The notes under the pieces: model-generated
The model's input: the letters and a program-made list of their open reading frames with translations, nothing else
The model's database searches: none
What the model was told of the DNA's origin: nothing
From: an uncultured Granulosicoccaceae bacterium
Lineage (GTDB): Bacteria; Pseudomonadota; Gammaproteobacteria; Granulosicoccales; Granulosicoccaceae
Assembly: GCA_937998875.1 (NCBI GenBank)
Contig: CALLBO010000020.1
Span: 62,001-126,000 of the forward strand
Direction: 5' to 3'
Length of the DNA: 64,000 bases
Shown: piece by piece, positions 7,861-17,614 of the stretch
Position numbering within the stretch: position 1 is the stretch's first letter
Layout of the letters: each line of letters opens with the position of its first letter
Program-made: the position numbers and the translations under genes

Positions 7861-9825
7861 TTAACTGGTACCAGACTTTTTATCTTGTGTTTTTTTAGCC
7901 CGTGCTTTCTTTTTTGATGCTTTCTTCTTTGAACGTTTCTTAAACTTTTTCTTACTCACAGGGTTCTTCGCAGTTACGCCACGCAATGAATTTACTGACC
8001 CTGAACTGCTATTTGCAATCAGCTTGCGCAACTGAACTTGCAATGGTTGCATAAAATCACCATAGCTCGATTCGCGATTACTGATTGCATTAAGCGTCGA
8101 CTCCCAGTGCGCCGTCATATCCGGCAAGCTGGCTTCTTCCGGCAGTGCTTTAATCAATCCACGACCCGCATCTGTATCATGTATCTGCTTCCCATTCCGG
8201 GTAAGGAAACCGCGTCTGAACAGCAACTCAATAATGCCCGCACGGGTCGCCTCAGTACCAAGTCCGTCAGTATCTTTAAGTATTTTTCGGATGTCTGCAG
8301 AGGATACATAGCGGGAAATACCTGTCATCGCGGAAAGCAGCGTTGCATCTGTAAAATAGGGAGGTGGAGTCGTATTCTTCTCTATCAATTCTCCCTGCTC
8401 GCAGTGGAGCGATTGTCCCTTCTTTAAAGGTGGTAACGTTTTTTCGGAGTCACTACCTTTGTCACTGCGAAAAAGAACCCGCCACCCCTCCTTTATAATA
8501 GTTTTTGCGGTGGCTACGAATAAGCCGCCCTCAACAACAATTTCAACGCGCGTGTCTGCATATTCATGTACGGGGTAGAACTGTGCAATGTATTGCCTGG
8601 CGACCAAACCGTAGACTTGCTGCTCCTGCTTTAAAAGAGACTGAAGATTTGCCTTTCTCTGCGTTGGAATAATGGCATGATGAGCGGTGACTTTTTTATC
8701 ATTCCATGCGGGTGATTTGATACTGCTATCTGCCGCATCAACGATTTCGGCAAACGACGAATCGTTGCTTTTTATAACCCCAAGTATCGCCTTACCTTCT
8801 CTAAAGTGACCTTGCGGCAAATAGCGACAATCAGAACGCGGATAGGTTATGAGCTTATGTTTTTCATACAGCGACTGACAGGTAGACAATACGTTTTGCG
8901 CATTGAGTCCGTACTTACGAGCTGCATCAATCTGCAAAATACTCAGACTGTACGGCAATGGCTGAGACTGCTTTTTGTTTTTCTTTTCGTACTTCTTAAT
9001 CTCTGCAGGCTTGTCGGTGATTCGGGCAACAACATTCTCTGCAAGACCCTTATGTAGAACCCGCCGCATATCATCCATGTAGGGTTCACAGGCTTCACTT
9101 GGGCGCCAGTTTCCAGTGAACTTTTCACCATTCCCGGTTAGCAGATGCGCTTTGACCTCAAAGAACGGTTTGGAAACGAAATTTTCGATCTCTTCACAGC
9201 GACGCACCACCAACCCGAGCACCGGCGTCTGCACCCTTCCCACAGATAAGACACCGTCGTAGCCTACCTGACGGCCTTGAATGGTGTAGGCACGCGTCAT
9301 GTTAATACCGTATAACCAGTCAGCTCTTGAGCGCGCAAGCGCAGACGACGACAGTGGGGCAAAGTTTTTATTCAGGTCAAGATTTGCCAGTGCACGTTGC
9401 ACAGCTGCGGGATTAAGATCATTAATTAAAAGACGCTGTATTTCCGCTTTCTTTTTCTGACTGACTTTTAAATAGGCAAATAACTGATCTACCAGCAACT
9501 GCCCCTCGCGATCCGGATCACCGGCATGGACAAGCTCGTCTGCCTCCTTGACCAACTTGCGCAGCACAGCCAGCTGTTGTTTAGATTCTTTTTTCGGTTG
9601 CAGCTTCCATTCATCCGGCACAATCGGCAGGTGCTGCATACGCCACGACTTGTACTCGGGGTTATACATGTGCGGCTCGGCCTGCTCGAGCAGATGCCCG
9701 ATGCACCAACTCACGCAATCACCATTTGAAGTTTTGATAAACCCGTCGCCACGCTGGTGCGTGCCGGGCAGCACAGCTGCAATGGCACGACCGAGGCTGG
9801 GTTTCTCAGCGATATACAACTTCAT
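7861..9825 (-). CDS. topB: DNA topoisomerase III
   Basis: 654-residue type IA topoisomerase that passes single strands and decatenates replication or recombination intermediates. The N-terminal Toprim domain starts MKLYIAEKPSLGRAIAAVLP and contains the acidic DPDREGQLLVDQ motif at about residues 103-114. The active-site Tyr is in LITYPRSDCRYLP (about residue 325). The tail (about residues 620-654) is unusually rich in Lys/Ser repeats (KKKFKKRSKKKASKKKARAK) and lacks the Cys4 zinc fingers of topoisomerase I, typical of TopB. Two near-perfect direct repeats lie 5 bp upstream of the start codon. Identity is certain. Confidence 0.97.
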   Translation of the reverse strand: MKLYIAEKPSLGRAIAAVLPGTHQRGDGFIKTSNGDCVSWCIGHLLEQAEPHMYNPEYKSWRMQHLPIVPDEWKLQPKKESKQQLAVLRKLVKEADELVHAGDPDREGQLLVDQLFAYLKVSQKKKAEIQRLLINDLNPAAVQRALANLDLNKNFAPLSSSALARSRADWLYGINMTRAYTIQGRQVGYDGVLSVGRVQTPVLGLVVRRCEEIENFVSKPFFEVKAHLLTGNGEKFTGNWRPSEACEPYMDDMRRVLHKGLAENVVARITDKPAEIKKYEKKNKKQSQPLPYSLSILQIDAARKYGLNAQNVLSTCQSLYEKHKLITYPRSDCRYLPQGHFREGKAILGVIKSNDSSFAEIVDAADSSIKSPAWNDKKVTAHHAIIPTQRKANLQSLLKQEQQVYGLVARQYIAQFYPVHEYADTRVEIVVEGGLFVATAKTIIKEGWRVLFRSDKGSDSEKTLPPLKKGQSLHCEQGELIEKNTTPPPYFTDATLLSAMTGISRYVSSADIRKILKDTDGLGTEATRAGIIELLFRRGFLTRNGKQIHDTDAGRGLIKALPEEASLPDMTAHWESTLNAISNRESSYGDFMQPLQVQLRKLIANSSSGSVNSLRGVTAKNPVSKKKFKKRSKKKASKKKARAKKTQDKKSGTS

Positions 9826-9829
9826 TGAG

Positions 9830-9875
9830 CAGAAAGTGACCTGTGGGTTATACAGAAGGTGACCTGATCGCGAAG
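9830..9875. repeat. Paired 14-bp direct repeats directly upstream of topB
   Basis: CAGAAAGTGACCTG (9830) and CAGAAGGTGACCTG (9853) match at 13 of 14 positions with a 23-bp period. They occupy the first 50 bp upstream of the topB start codon, where an operator or mRNA structure could act. The GTGACCTG core resembles the tandem repeat at 5089-5174, which may make this a dispersed repeat rather than an operator. Confidence 0.6.
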
Positions 9876-9935
9876 TATGCCGGTCGCTGCGGTTTCAGGT
9901 AAAGGTCAAATTTAGACTGTCTTCAAACGCTTGCC

Positions 9936-10466
9936 CTAAGTGGAGGGAGCCGGCGCGGCCTCATCGCCACGATCATACTTTTCCCAGCCGTGGCCATTGA
10001 ATACATCCACACCAAGCTGCGACATCACATGCGGGAAATCCACCATGACCCAATTGTCGACAATCTTGCCGTCTACCACCTTCCAGAAATCCATGTACCT
10101 GATTTCGACCTTTTTCCCGGTTGCTGCGATACCCATAAACTCACCGGAGTGCACAGCCTCCTGCCGACCAAAAGCAGCACTCCATTCACCGTCAAACAAG
10201 CGCGCTTCATCAACGCAGACTTTGTCCGAAAATGCCGCCTGGAACGGACGCTGCCAGTTATCCTGAAATTCGCGTAACCCGGCTTTGCTGCCACAACCAA
10301 AATTTCCCATCCACCTAAACGACTGACTGAAGAACTCACCAATGTCATTGATACGGTGATCATTTAATCCGTCCACCATGCCTTCTATAACAGCACGGGT
10401 TTGCCCGGTTTTTGAGCTATCGTTGTCTTTGGTTAAGACTGCCTGCTCCGGTCTGGCACCAGCCAT
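9936..10466 (-). CDS. SnoaL-like (NTF2-fold) polyketide-cyclase-family protein
   Basis: 176 residues with one NTF2-like domain. Seen: TRAVIEGMVDGLNDHRINDI at the start, FRWMGNFGCGSKAGLREFQDNW, and the strand pair ATGKKVEIRYMDFWKVVDGKIVDNWVMVD, which is the hallmark of the SnoaL ester-cyclase group. RBS GGAG lies 10 bp before the ATG. It is divergent from a two-domain SnoaL-like gene with 107 bp between them, so the two probably share a control region and a substrate. Members catalyse cyclisations, hydrolyses or isomerisations on small molecules; the substrate here is unknown. Confidence 0.75.
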   Translation of the reverse strand: MAGARPEQAVLTKDNDSSKTGQTRAVIEGMVDGLNDHRINDIGEFFSQSFRWMGNFGCGSKAGLREFQDNWQRPFQAAFSDKVCVDEARLFDGEWSAAFGRQEAVHSGEFMGIAATGKKVEIRYMDFWKVVDGKIVDNWVMVDFPHVMSQLGVDVFNGHGWEKYDRGDEAAPAPST

Positions 10467-10573
10467 AAACTACTCTCCGCAATGTGATCATCATCCGAGG
10501 TTGACACGCCCAGTTACAGCATGCAACCTGCCGGCAGACTCAATATCGCGGATTACCAACCCAAGGTCTGTCA

Positions 10574-11635
10574 ATGTCGGATTCAAACCACCATCTGCTA
10601 AACAAGCGCTTCTTTTACACTGAAGCTTATAAACTTGCAGCCAGTAATAACCGGCAGTTAAAAACCCGACTGAATTCTCTATATCATAATGATGCAACGT
10701 GGCGAGGATCCCATCCGCTGAATGAAGTGCAGGGAACCGATGCCATTCGTGAAAAGGTCTGGCAGCCACTATTAAAATCGTTTCCCGATTTAGAACGCAG
10801 AGATTCGATTGTCATCGGTGGCACATTTGAAGGACGCGATTATGTTGCGACAATGGGACACTACTGCGGCACCTTTAGAAACAACTGGCTAACCATTCCT
10901 GCAAACGGTCAGCCCGTCTATATCCGCTACGGAGAAGTGCACGAGTTTCGCGACGGAAAAATCTCACAGAGCAGTTGTCTGTGGGATGTGATGGATGTTA
11001 TCCGGCAGGCCGGGTTCTGGCCGATTGCGCCAAGCACCGGTACAGAAGGCATGTGGCCCGGGCCGTTAACAGCAGACGGCATTGTGATGCATGAAACCGA
11101 TAGCACAGAGTCCGCTGCAAGCATTGCTCAAACCCTGGCCATGCACAAATCACTCGGCGACTACAACGACAAAGACCAGCTCGGGCGCGACGGTCTTTTG
11201 AATATGTCTCAGAAAGATTACTGGCATCCGAAAATGATGTGGTACGGACCCAGCGGCATCGGCACCAGTCGCGGCCTGCAGGGATTTGTTGACTATCACC
11301 AGCTTCCTTTCAGAATTGCTTTCCCCAATCGCAAAGGCGGCGCCCAGATTACTAACAAAGTCAAAGGTGGTCATTACATAAGAGTGGGAGACGGCAAGTA
11401 TTCAGTCACCGGCGGCTGGCCGAGTGTGAGGGCCATGCATTTGGGGGGCAACTTTCTCGGCACGGCCCCCACAGGCCGTGAAGTCACCATGCGGGTAATG
11501 GACTTTTACCTGCACCATGAGGGTCTTATAAGAGAAAACTGGGTACCTATCGACATCATTAATCTGTTACTGCAGATGGACGTCGACGTCTTTGACCGGC
11601 TGCAGCCGGCATTTAACAGAGGATCTATCGCGTGA
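10574..11635 (+). CDS. Tandem SnoaL-like (NTF2-fold) protein
   Basis: 353 residues, about twice a normal SnoaL domain. The first half carries WRGSHPLNEVQGTDAIREKVW and YIRYGEVHEFRDGKISQSSC. The second half carries an analogous set: WYGPSGIGTSRGLQGFVDYH and REVTMRVMDFYLHHEGLIRENW. Both halves end in the strand pattern typical of the family, so the protein looks like an internal duplication. Both halves conserve a Trp and acidic residues lining the cavity. It is divergent from a single-domain paralogue, suggesting that the three domains handle one substrate class. No catalytic function can be named. Confidence 0.75.
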   Translation: MSDSNHHLLNKRFFYTEAYKLAASNNRQLKTRLNSLYHNDATWRGSHPLNEVQGTDAIREKVWQPLLKSFPDLERRDSIVIGGTFEGRDYVATMGHYCGTFRNNWLTIPANGQPVYIRYGEVHEFRDGKISQSSCLWDVMDVIRQAGFWPIAPSTGTEGMWPGPLTADGIVMHETDSTESAASIAQTLAMHKSLGDYNDKDQLGRDGLLNMSQKDYWHPKMMWYGPSGIGTSRGLQGFVDYHQLPFRIAFPNRKGGAQITNKVKGGHYIRVGDGKYSVTGGWPSVRAMHLGGNFLGTAPTGREVTMRVMDFYLHHEGLIRENWVPIDIINLLLQMDVDVFDRLQPAFNRGSIA

Positions 11636-11765
11636 TTCCGGATTGATGATGTCAGATTGCGACCACTGATTTCGAGCTGATCGAACTATCACGCAACTAT
11701 AATGTCCACCGCTAGCGCAGCAATCAACTTCAATACCGTATCGATTTAAACCCAAGGAAACTAAC

Positions 11766-12242
11766 ATGATCAAGAAATTAACAGCCGCCGCAGTCGTTTT
11801 TGCAGCCAGCATCTTTTCTGCAACACCTGCCCTTGCCGCTGATATGGCCGCCGATGGCATGGTTACGGTTAAAAGCCCACACGATGTTGCCGCAACGGTT
11901 GATAAACTGGTTGCTGTTCTCGAGTCCAAGGGTATGAACGTGTTCGCCAGAATCAATCATGCTGAAGGGGCGATGAAAGCTGGTATGGAGTTGCGACCGA
12001 CCGAGCTGGTTATTTTCGGCAACCCGAAAGTTGGCACACCACTTATGTTGTGCAGCCAGAGTATTGCCATCGATCTGCCGCAGAAGATGCTCGCATGGCA
12101 GGATGAAGACGGCAACGTACATCTCGGTTACAACGACCCGATGCATCTGAAAGCCCGCCACGGGACTGAGGGATGCGACGAAGTACTGGGCAAGGTATCT
12201 GGTGCTTTGGCCAACTTCGCTAAAGCGGCGACAATGCCGTAG
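11766..12242 (+). CDS. Secreted DUF302-domain protein
   Basis: 158 residues. A signal peptide (MIKKLTAAAVVFAASIFSATPALA, cleavage after about residue 24) is followed by one DUF302 domain: VKSPHDVAATVDKLVAVLESKGMNVFARINH, then RPTELVIFGNPKVGTPLM and a final LPQKMLAWQDEDGNVHLGYN. This is the standard DUF302 pattern, a small alpha-beta domain of unknown function found in periplasmic proteins, often near redox or stress genes. RBS AAGGAA lies 7 bp before the ATG. It is monocistronic by spacing, with a hairpin downstream. Confidence 0.88.
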   Translation: MIKKLTAAAVVFAASIFSATPALAADMAADGMVTVKSPHDVAATVDKLVAVLESKGMNVFARINHAEGAMKAGMELRPTELVIFGNPKVGTPLMLCSQSIAIDLPQKMLAWQDEDGNVHLGYNDPMHLKARHGTEGCDEVLGKVSGALANFAKAATMP

Positions 12243-12273
12243 CGCAACCCCTGCCCCCATCAAAGGAAGATAA

Positions 12274-12295
12274 AACGGCGCTTTCGTGCGCCGTT
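12274..12295. terminator. Hairpin between convergent DUF302 and aldose epimerase genes
   Basis: An 8-bp perfect stem (AACGGCGC / GCGCCGTT) with a 6-nt loop lies 32 bp after the DUF302 stop. Read on the minus strand it is followed by four T, so it could also serve the convergent gene, although it lies 200 bp away from it. The plus-strand tail is not T-rich, so termination efficiency is doubtful. Confidence 0.4.
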
Positions 12296-12495
12296 GATGC
12301 TGTAGCTTGTCTTAAGCGGGCAAAGTTGAAGTGTCGCGCCGTGATATCGCGGCCATAGAAATAACAGCTATTGCAAAGCAGGCGGTAACTGCGATCATAA
12401 GAGTGTTTCTGTGTTGAATAAAGATACGCTTTGCATTCAACATCCGTGACAGAAACAGCAACTAATTTTTCAATTTACACTGCGTCACGTTCAAC

Positions 12496-13575
12496 TTAGT
12501 CGAACGATTTGCAACCCGGCCGGAATACCGTCATTTCACAGAGTGGTCTGTCGGGTGTATACAAGGTCGACGGAAAACTGTCCCGGTTAGGCGAATCCGG
12601 ATAGTGCTGAGTTTCAAGGCAAATCGATCCGCGGCGCTGATAGACCACCCCGCCCTTTCCCGAAAGATTTTCAACATAGTTAGATGTATAGACTTGTATA
12701 CCCGGTTGTGTCGTTGCAACCTGAAGACAACGTCCCGATACCGGATCGGTAACATCTGCCACCACACTGGCACCACTGCCAACATGCTCAACAACCCAGG
12801 TGTGATCGTAACCATTGCCATTAATGAGCTGCTGATCAGGATTATTGATACGATCACCAGCCGTAACACCGGTGCGGAAATCCATTGGGGTACCATCTAC
12901 CGTAATTGGATCAGATAACGGAATGCCGGTACCATCTGCAGGTAGAAACTCATTGCAGCAAAGCTGTAACTGATGATCCAGCACTCCGTTTTCAGTCGCG
13001 TGCTCGTGCCCGGCAAGATTAAAGTAGGAGTGATTAGTCAGATTAGCTATCGTTGGCCGGTCTGTGGTGGCATGGTACGAAACCACTATCTCGCCACTCT
13101 TTGTCACTTTATAAGTGACCTTGCAGTTGAGAGTACCAGGGTAACCTCCATCGCCGTGCTTACTACAATGCTGCAACGCCAATACTGGAAGCCCATCACA
13201 GCGCTCAATCGTTGGTTGCCACACTTGTTTATGAAACCCATCAGAACCGCCGTGTATGTGATGACCACTTGCGTTCTTTTCAAAAAGGTATTCAACACCT
13301 TCTATTGAGCACTTGCCGTTTGCGATCCGATTAGCATAGCGACCAATCACGCAACCGAGAAATTTCTGATCTGCCTCATACTCGGCCAGTGTGTCGTAAC
13401 CAAGCGCAATATCTGCTGTATTGCCGTTATTGTCCGCCACCTGCAGTGATTGAATAATGCAACCGTAATTGATCACCGAGAGGACAAGCCCACTGGTGTG
13501 GGTGAAGGTGAACATTTCAACCGCAGCACCACTTGATGAGGTACCAAACGGGAATCGATCTAGCTCTACGCTCAA
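12496..13575 (-). CDS. galM: Aldose 1-epimerase (mutarotase)
   Basis: 359 residues, the usual length. It interconverts the alpha and beta anomers of aldoses. Family motifs are present: YGCIIQSLQV near residue 38, the substrate-binding GRYANRIANG at about 76-85, GGSDGFHKQVW at about 108-118, the catalytic His in NLTNHSYFNLAGH at about 178-190, and the catalytic Glu in ICLETQHYPDSPN at about 316-328. Start is TTG 13575 with a strong AAGGAA ribosome-binding site 7 bp upstream. It faces away from the large oxidoreductase gene. It fits the sugar-use theme of the left end of the window. Confidence 0.93.
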   Translation of the reverse strand: MSVELDRFPFGTSSSGAAVEMFTFTHTSGLVLSVINYGCIIQSLQVADNNGNTADIALGYDTLAEYEADQKFLGCVIGRYANRIANGKCSIEGVEYLFEKNASGHHIHGGSDGFHKQVWQPTIERCDGLPVLALQHCSKHGDGGYPGTLNCKVTYKVTKSGEIVVSYHATTDRPTIANLTNHSYFNLAGHEHATENGVLDHQLQLCCNEFLPADGTGIPLSDPITVDGTPMDFRTGVTAGDRINNPDQQLINGNGYDHTWVVEHVGSGASVVADVTDPVSGRCLQVATTQPGIQVYTSNYVENLSGKGGVVYQRRGSICLETQHYPDSPNRDSFPSTLYTPDRPLCEMTVFRPGCKSFD

Positions 13576-13759
13576 TGCTGTTTCCTTTTTACTGTACGGT
13601 CACCGAAACCCGAAGAATGCAACGCAATGATCTAACACGCACTTCTAGCACATTATGGAGTATCGCAGCACATGATGTCTTGCCGAACATCGTGTATCTT
13701 GGTTTACTGATCCTGTTCAAATCAAGCACTGCACTCAGGCAAACGCACCGGGAGAATTC

Positions 13760-16700
13760 ATGGGGATGAAAGAAGTCTCACTGGATGACAAATACACACT
13801 ACTAAACGGACACATTTTCGTCACTGGCATCCAGGCCCTGGTGCGCCTGCCTATGCTGCAGAAGCTGCTGGACCAGAAAGCCGGCCTGAATACAGCAGGC
13901 TACATCTCGGGTTATCGCGGCTCGCCGCTCGGTGCACTTGATCAGCAACTTCTGCACGCAGAAAAATATTTAAAACAACACAATATCGTTTTTCAACCGG
14001 GTGTGAACGAAGAGCTGGCAGCTACTGCCTGCAGTGGCACACAACAGATCAATCTGCAGGGTGCCGGTGCATACGATGGTGTGTTCTCTATGTGGTATGG
14101 CAAGGGCCCGGGAGTAGACCGCAGTGGTGATGCACTACGGCATGCCAATAACTTCGGCACAGCGGAATATGGTGGCATGCTCGCCCTGCTGGGAGATGAC
14201 CATGCCTGCGAATCATCAACCACAGCGCATCAAAGTGAATTTGCGATGATGGATGCAATGATTCCGGTACTCAATCCGGCAAGCGTTCAGGAAATTCTTG
14301 ACTACGGCTTATATGGCTTTGCAATGTCGCGCTATACCGGCGGGGTTGTCAGCTACAAATGCGTGCACGACACCGTTGAAGCAACCGCCTCCATTGAAGT
14401 CAGTGAAGAACGAACCAGAATTATCACACCACAAGACTATACACCGCCTGAGGATGGCTTAAATATCAGAGCACAGGATACCTTCCTGGATCAGGAACAC
14501 CGGGTTCACTATGACAAGACAGATGCAGCCAGGGCATTTGTTCGAGCCAATAAACTTGATCAGTTAACACTAGATTCAAGCGATGCATGGCTGGGGATTG
14601 CGACCACCGGCAAATCTTTCCTTGATGTACGACAGGCACTGCAGGAACTCGGCATTGACGACAACACTGCCAGTCAACTTGGCATCAGAGTTTATAAACT
14701 TGCAATGAGCTGGCCTATTGAAACGACCGGTGCAGAGCGATTTGCAAAAGGCTTGCAATCCATCATCGTGGTAGAAGAAAAACGCGGCCTGATAGAAGAA
14801 CAACTGAAATCACTTTTATATGGTCGCACCAATGCGCCAACCATAGAAGGCAAGCGCGATCTGCACAATCAGATTTTGTTTCCGTCTACGGCAAGACTCA
14901 ATGCCACAGATATTGCCATCAAGCTCGGCAAACGGATAGTACAGAAAACAGCCAGCAACGCTGTAGGCCTGCGCGTAACGCAACTGGAAGAGATGATGCA
15001 GACAGCGCGCGCACGACAAGCACCTGCAATGACCCGAACGCCCTACTTCTGCGCTGGTTGTCCGCACAATACCGGCACACGAATTCCAGATGGCAGTGTC
15101 GCAAAATCAGGTATCGGCTGCCACTTTATGGTGCAGTGGATGGATCGCAACACCACAGGCTTCACCCAGATGGGAGGTGAAGGGGCAAGCTGGATTGGTG
15201 AAGCACCGTTTAGCAAACACAAACACGTGTTTCAAAACATTGGCGACGGCACCTACTACCACTCAGGCCTGCTTGCAGTCCGGGCGTCTATAGCAAGCAA
15301 GATCAATGTCACGTACAAGATACTGTTTAACGATGCCGTAGCAATGACCGGCGGACAACCCATGGATGGTCCGCTAACACCGGTTGCCATCGCACAACAA
15401 GTGCATGGCGAAGGTGCGGTTAAAATAGCCGTTGTCACAGATGAACCAGACAAATATCCGAAAGATACCCTCTGGCCAACCGGAACCGAAATTCATCATC
15501 GTGACGAATTTGATCAGGTACAAAGAAAGTTCAGAGAGCTTACCGGCACAAGCGTGATTATTTATGATCAAACCTGCGCCGCTGAAAAACGACGCAGAAG
15601 AAAACGCGGCACCTTCCCTGACCCTGCAAAGCGAATCTTCATTAACGAAGACGTGTGTGAAGGGTGCGGTGACTGCGGCATCGCCTCTAACTGTGTCGCA
15701 ATTCTGCCGCAAGACACTCCACTCGGTCGCAAGCGCCGTATTGATCAGTCTGCGTGCAACAAAGATTACTCCTGTGTTAACGGTTTCTGTCCGAGCTTTG
15801 TAAGCATTCATGGCGGACAGCTGAAACAAAATCAGCTAAAACACAACATTAGCAATACCAACAGCGAGTGGGATCAGCCACTGCCTGAGGTAACTGTGCC
15901 AGCCCTGACTGACAACTTCGGCATCGTATTAACCGGAGTAGGCGGCACCGGCGTGGTGACTATTGGTGCAATTATTGGCATGGCAGCCCACATTGCCAAT
16001 CTCGGCTGCTCAATTCTCGACATGATGGGCCTGGCGCAAAAAGGCGGCTCCGTTACCAGCCACATTATTATCGCACCGTCACCGGATGAGATCAGTTCAA
16101 CGCATATTGCATCGGGTCGGGCAAACCTGCTACTCGGGTGCGATATAGTGACTGCTGCTACAAACACCACACTTGATCGGGTAAAACACAGCAGTACCAA
16201 AGCCATTATCAACACACATCAAATGATGACTGGTGACTTCGCCAGAGACCGACAAGTAATCTTCCCTGCCAGTGAGTTACAAACCTCTATTGCAGAAGCC
16301 GCAGGTAGTCCGAACAGTCGTTTTATCAATGCCACCCAGCTCGCAGAAGCACTGTTGGGCAATACCATCGGTTCGAATATGTTTATGCTTGGCTTTGCCT
16401 GGCAAACCGGCGCTGTACCGATCCCGGCTGACGCCATAGAAAAAGCCATCGCACTCAATGGCCAGGCAGTTAAAATGAATACCCGGGCTTTTCAATGGGG
16501 ACGACGAGCCGCTGCAGATCAGAAAGCCGTCGAAACCATTGCCACACCCACGATTGTTATCAATGCGCCTGAACGATTTACTGGCGACAGGCAAAACTCA
16601 CTACAGCACATTATCGAAGACCGGGTTCGGCGTTTAACCGAATACCAAGACGCAAGCTATGCAAAAAAATATCAGGATCTGACTAACCACATCGATGCGC

Positions 16701-17254
16701 TGGAAAAGCAAAAAACACCTGGAATGACTGGCATTGCGATCAACGTTGCGAAATATCTCTACAAGCTAATGGCGTACAAAGATGAATACGAAGTCGCACG
16801 GCTACATAGCAACGGCAAACTGATGGCCGCAATCGAAGCACAGTTCGAAGGTGACTATGAGGTACGGTTTCACCTCGCACCACCGCTGATCTCGAAGAAA
16901 GACCGTGTTACCCGGCACCTTAAGAAACGCGAGTACGGACCCTCAATGCTGGGCAAATTCAGTACGCTCGCAAAACTCAGGTTCCTGCGCGGCACACCCG
17001 CAGATGTTTTCGGCTACACCGCAGAACGCCGCCGCGAAAGAGCCCTGATTAAGGAATACCGAACCTTGATTGGCTCCATTGCCGATAGCCTGACACCCGC
17101 CAACCATTCACTGGCTGTCAAACTTACCGGGCTGCCGGATCAGATTCGAGGCTACGGCCATGTGAAAGCAGAAGCCATCGAACAGTACCATAACGAGCTG
17201 GCGGAGCTGAAAGGCAACTGGCCGAGCGGCATATCCACTACAACTGCGGCCTGA
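13760..17254 (+). CDS. Fused indolepyruvate ferredoxin oxidoreductase
   Basis: 1164-residue single-chain enzyme that oxidatively decarboxylates aryl pyruvates (from aromatic amino acids) with CoA and ferredoxin. Order: N-terminal pyruvate-oxidoreductase-type domain (YISGYRGSPLGALDQQL, about 46-62), TPP-binding domain with FCAGCPHNTGTR (about 428-439), a ferredoxin-like 4Fe-4S site CEGCGDCGIASNC (about 633-645) followed by a partial second Cys set (CNKDYSCVNGFCPS, about 671-684), and a C-terminal gamma domain starting VLTGVGGTGVVTIGA (about 721). This fused layout is typical of aerobic proteobacteria, as opposed to the two-subunit IorAB of anaerobes. RBS GGGAG lies 6 bp before the ATG at 13760. 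No ferredoxin gene is near. Confidence 0.93.
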   Translation: MGMKEVSLDDKYTLLNGHIFVTGIQALVRLPMLQKLLDQKAGLNTAGYISGYRGSPLGALDQQLLHAEKYLKQHNIVFQPGVNEELAATACSGTQQINLQGAGAYDGVFSMWYGKGPGVDRSGDALRHANNFGTAEYGGMLALLGDDHACESSTTAHQSEFAMMDAMIPVLNPASVQEILDYGLYGFAMSRYTGGVVSYKCVHDTVEATASIEVSEERTRIITPQDYTPPEDGLNIRAQDTFLDQEHRVHYDKTDAARAFVRANKLDQLTLDSSDAWLGIATTGKSFLDVRQALQELGIDDNTASQLGIRVYKLAMSWPIETTGAERFAKGLQSIIVVEEKRGLIEEQLKSLLYGRTNAPTIEGKRDLHNQILFPSTARLNATDIAIKLGKRIVQKTASNAVGLRVTQLEEMMQTARARQAPAMTRTPYFCAGCPHNTGTRIPDGSVAKSGIGCHFMVQWMDRNTTGFTQMGGEGASWIGEAPFSKHKHVFQNIGDGTYYHSGLLAVRASIASKINVTYKILFNDAVAMTGGQPMDGPLTPVAIAQQVHGEGAVKIAVVTDEPDKYPKDTLWPTGTEIHHRDEFDQVQRKFRELTGTSVIIYDQTCAAEKRRRRKRGTFPDPAKRIFINEDVCEGCGDCGIASNCVAILPQDTPLGRKRRIDQSACNKDYSCVNGFCPSFVSIHGGQLKQNQLKHNISNTNSEWDQPLPEVTVPALTDNFGIVLTGVGGTGVVTIGAIIGMAAHIANLGCSILDMMGLAQKGGSVTSHIIIAPSPDEISSTHIASGRANLLLGCDIVTAATNTTLDRVKHSSTKAIINTHQMMTGDFARDRQVIFPASELQTSIAEAAGSPNSRFINATQLAEALLGNTIGSNMFMLGFAWQTGAVPIPADAIEKAIALNGQAVKMNTRAFQWGRRAAADQKAVETIATPTIVINAPERFTGDRQNSLQHIIEDRVRRLTEYQDASYAKKYQDLTNHIDALEKQKTPGMTGIAINVAKYLYKLMAYKDEYEVARLHSNGKLMAAIEAQFEGDYEVRFHLAPPLISKKDRVTRHLKKREYGPSMLGKFSTLAKLRFLRGTPADVFGYTAERRRERALIKEYRTLIGSIADSLTPANHSLAVKLTGLPDQIRGYGHVKAEAIEQYHNELAELKGNWPSGISTTTAA

Positions 17255-17375
17255 CGCGCCATCGAGACGTAACCTCACAATACGCCACTCGGGCCAACAA
17301 CACGCGCGAAAATAGTAACTGTACATTTATACAGATACGAGTAATCTGAGTGTCTTACCCCGGTGAGGCATTCCA

Positions 17376-17603
17376 ATGGATCAACAACAAAAAGCATTTC
17401 TCCTACAGGTATCCAGACAACTCGAGACCGTACTGGCCGCCTGCAAACAAAACGGCTCCGCCGAGGTACTGATCGGCAGCAAACGTCGTGCAGACAAGCT
17501 ATTACAGGTTAAGCTGGTTGCTGAAGAGAAGATGCTGACGGCCCAAAACAATAAGACCCAAGGCAATACGGCTCAAGACTATACAGCCCAGACCACAAAC
17601 TGA
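17376..17603 (+). CDS. Small hypothetical protein
   Basis: 75 residues, no family recognised. The sequence is hydrophilic: a helical N-terminal half (MDQQQKAFLLQVSRQLETVL) and a low-complexity Asn/Gln/Thr tail (NKTQGNTAQDYTAQTT) containing a small TAQ-type repeat. A GGTGAGG sequence lies 8 bp before the ATG, which supports translation. It follows the oxidoreductase gene by 121 bp and runs convergent to a hydrolase gene 11 bp away. It could be a chance frame, hence the low confidence. Confidence 0.4.
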   Translation: MDQQQKAFLLQVSRQLETVLAACKQNGSAEVLIGSKRRADKLLQVKLVAEEKMLTAQNNKTQGNTAQDYTAQTTN

Positions 17604-17614
17604 GCGGAATCCCG

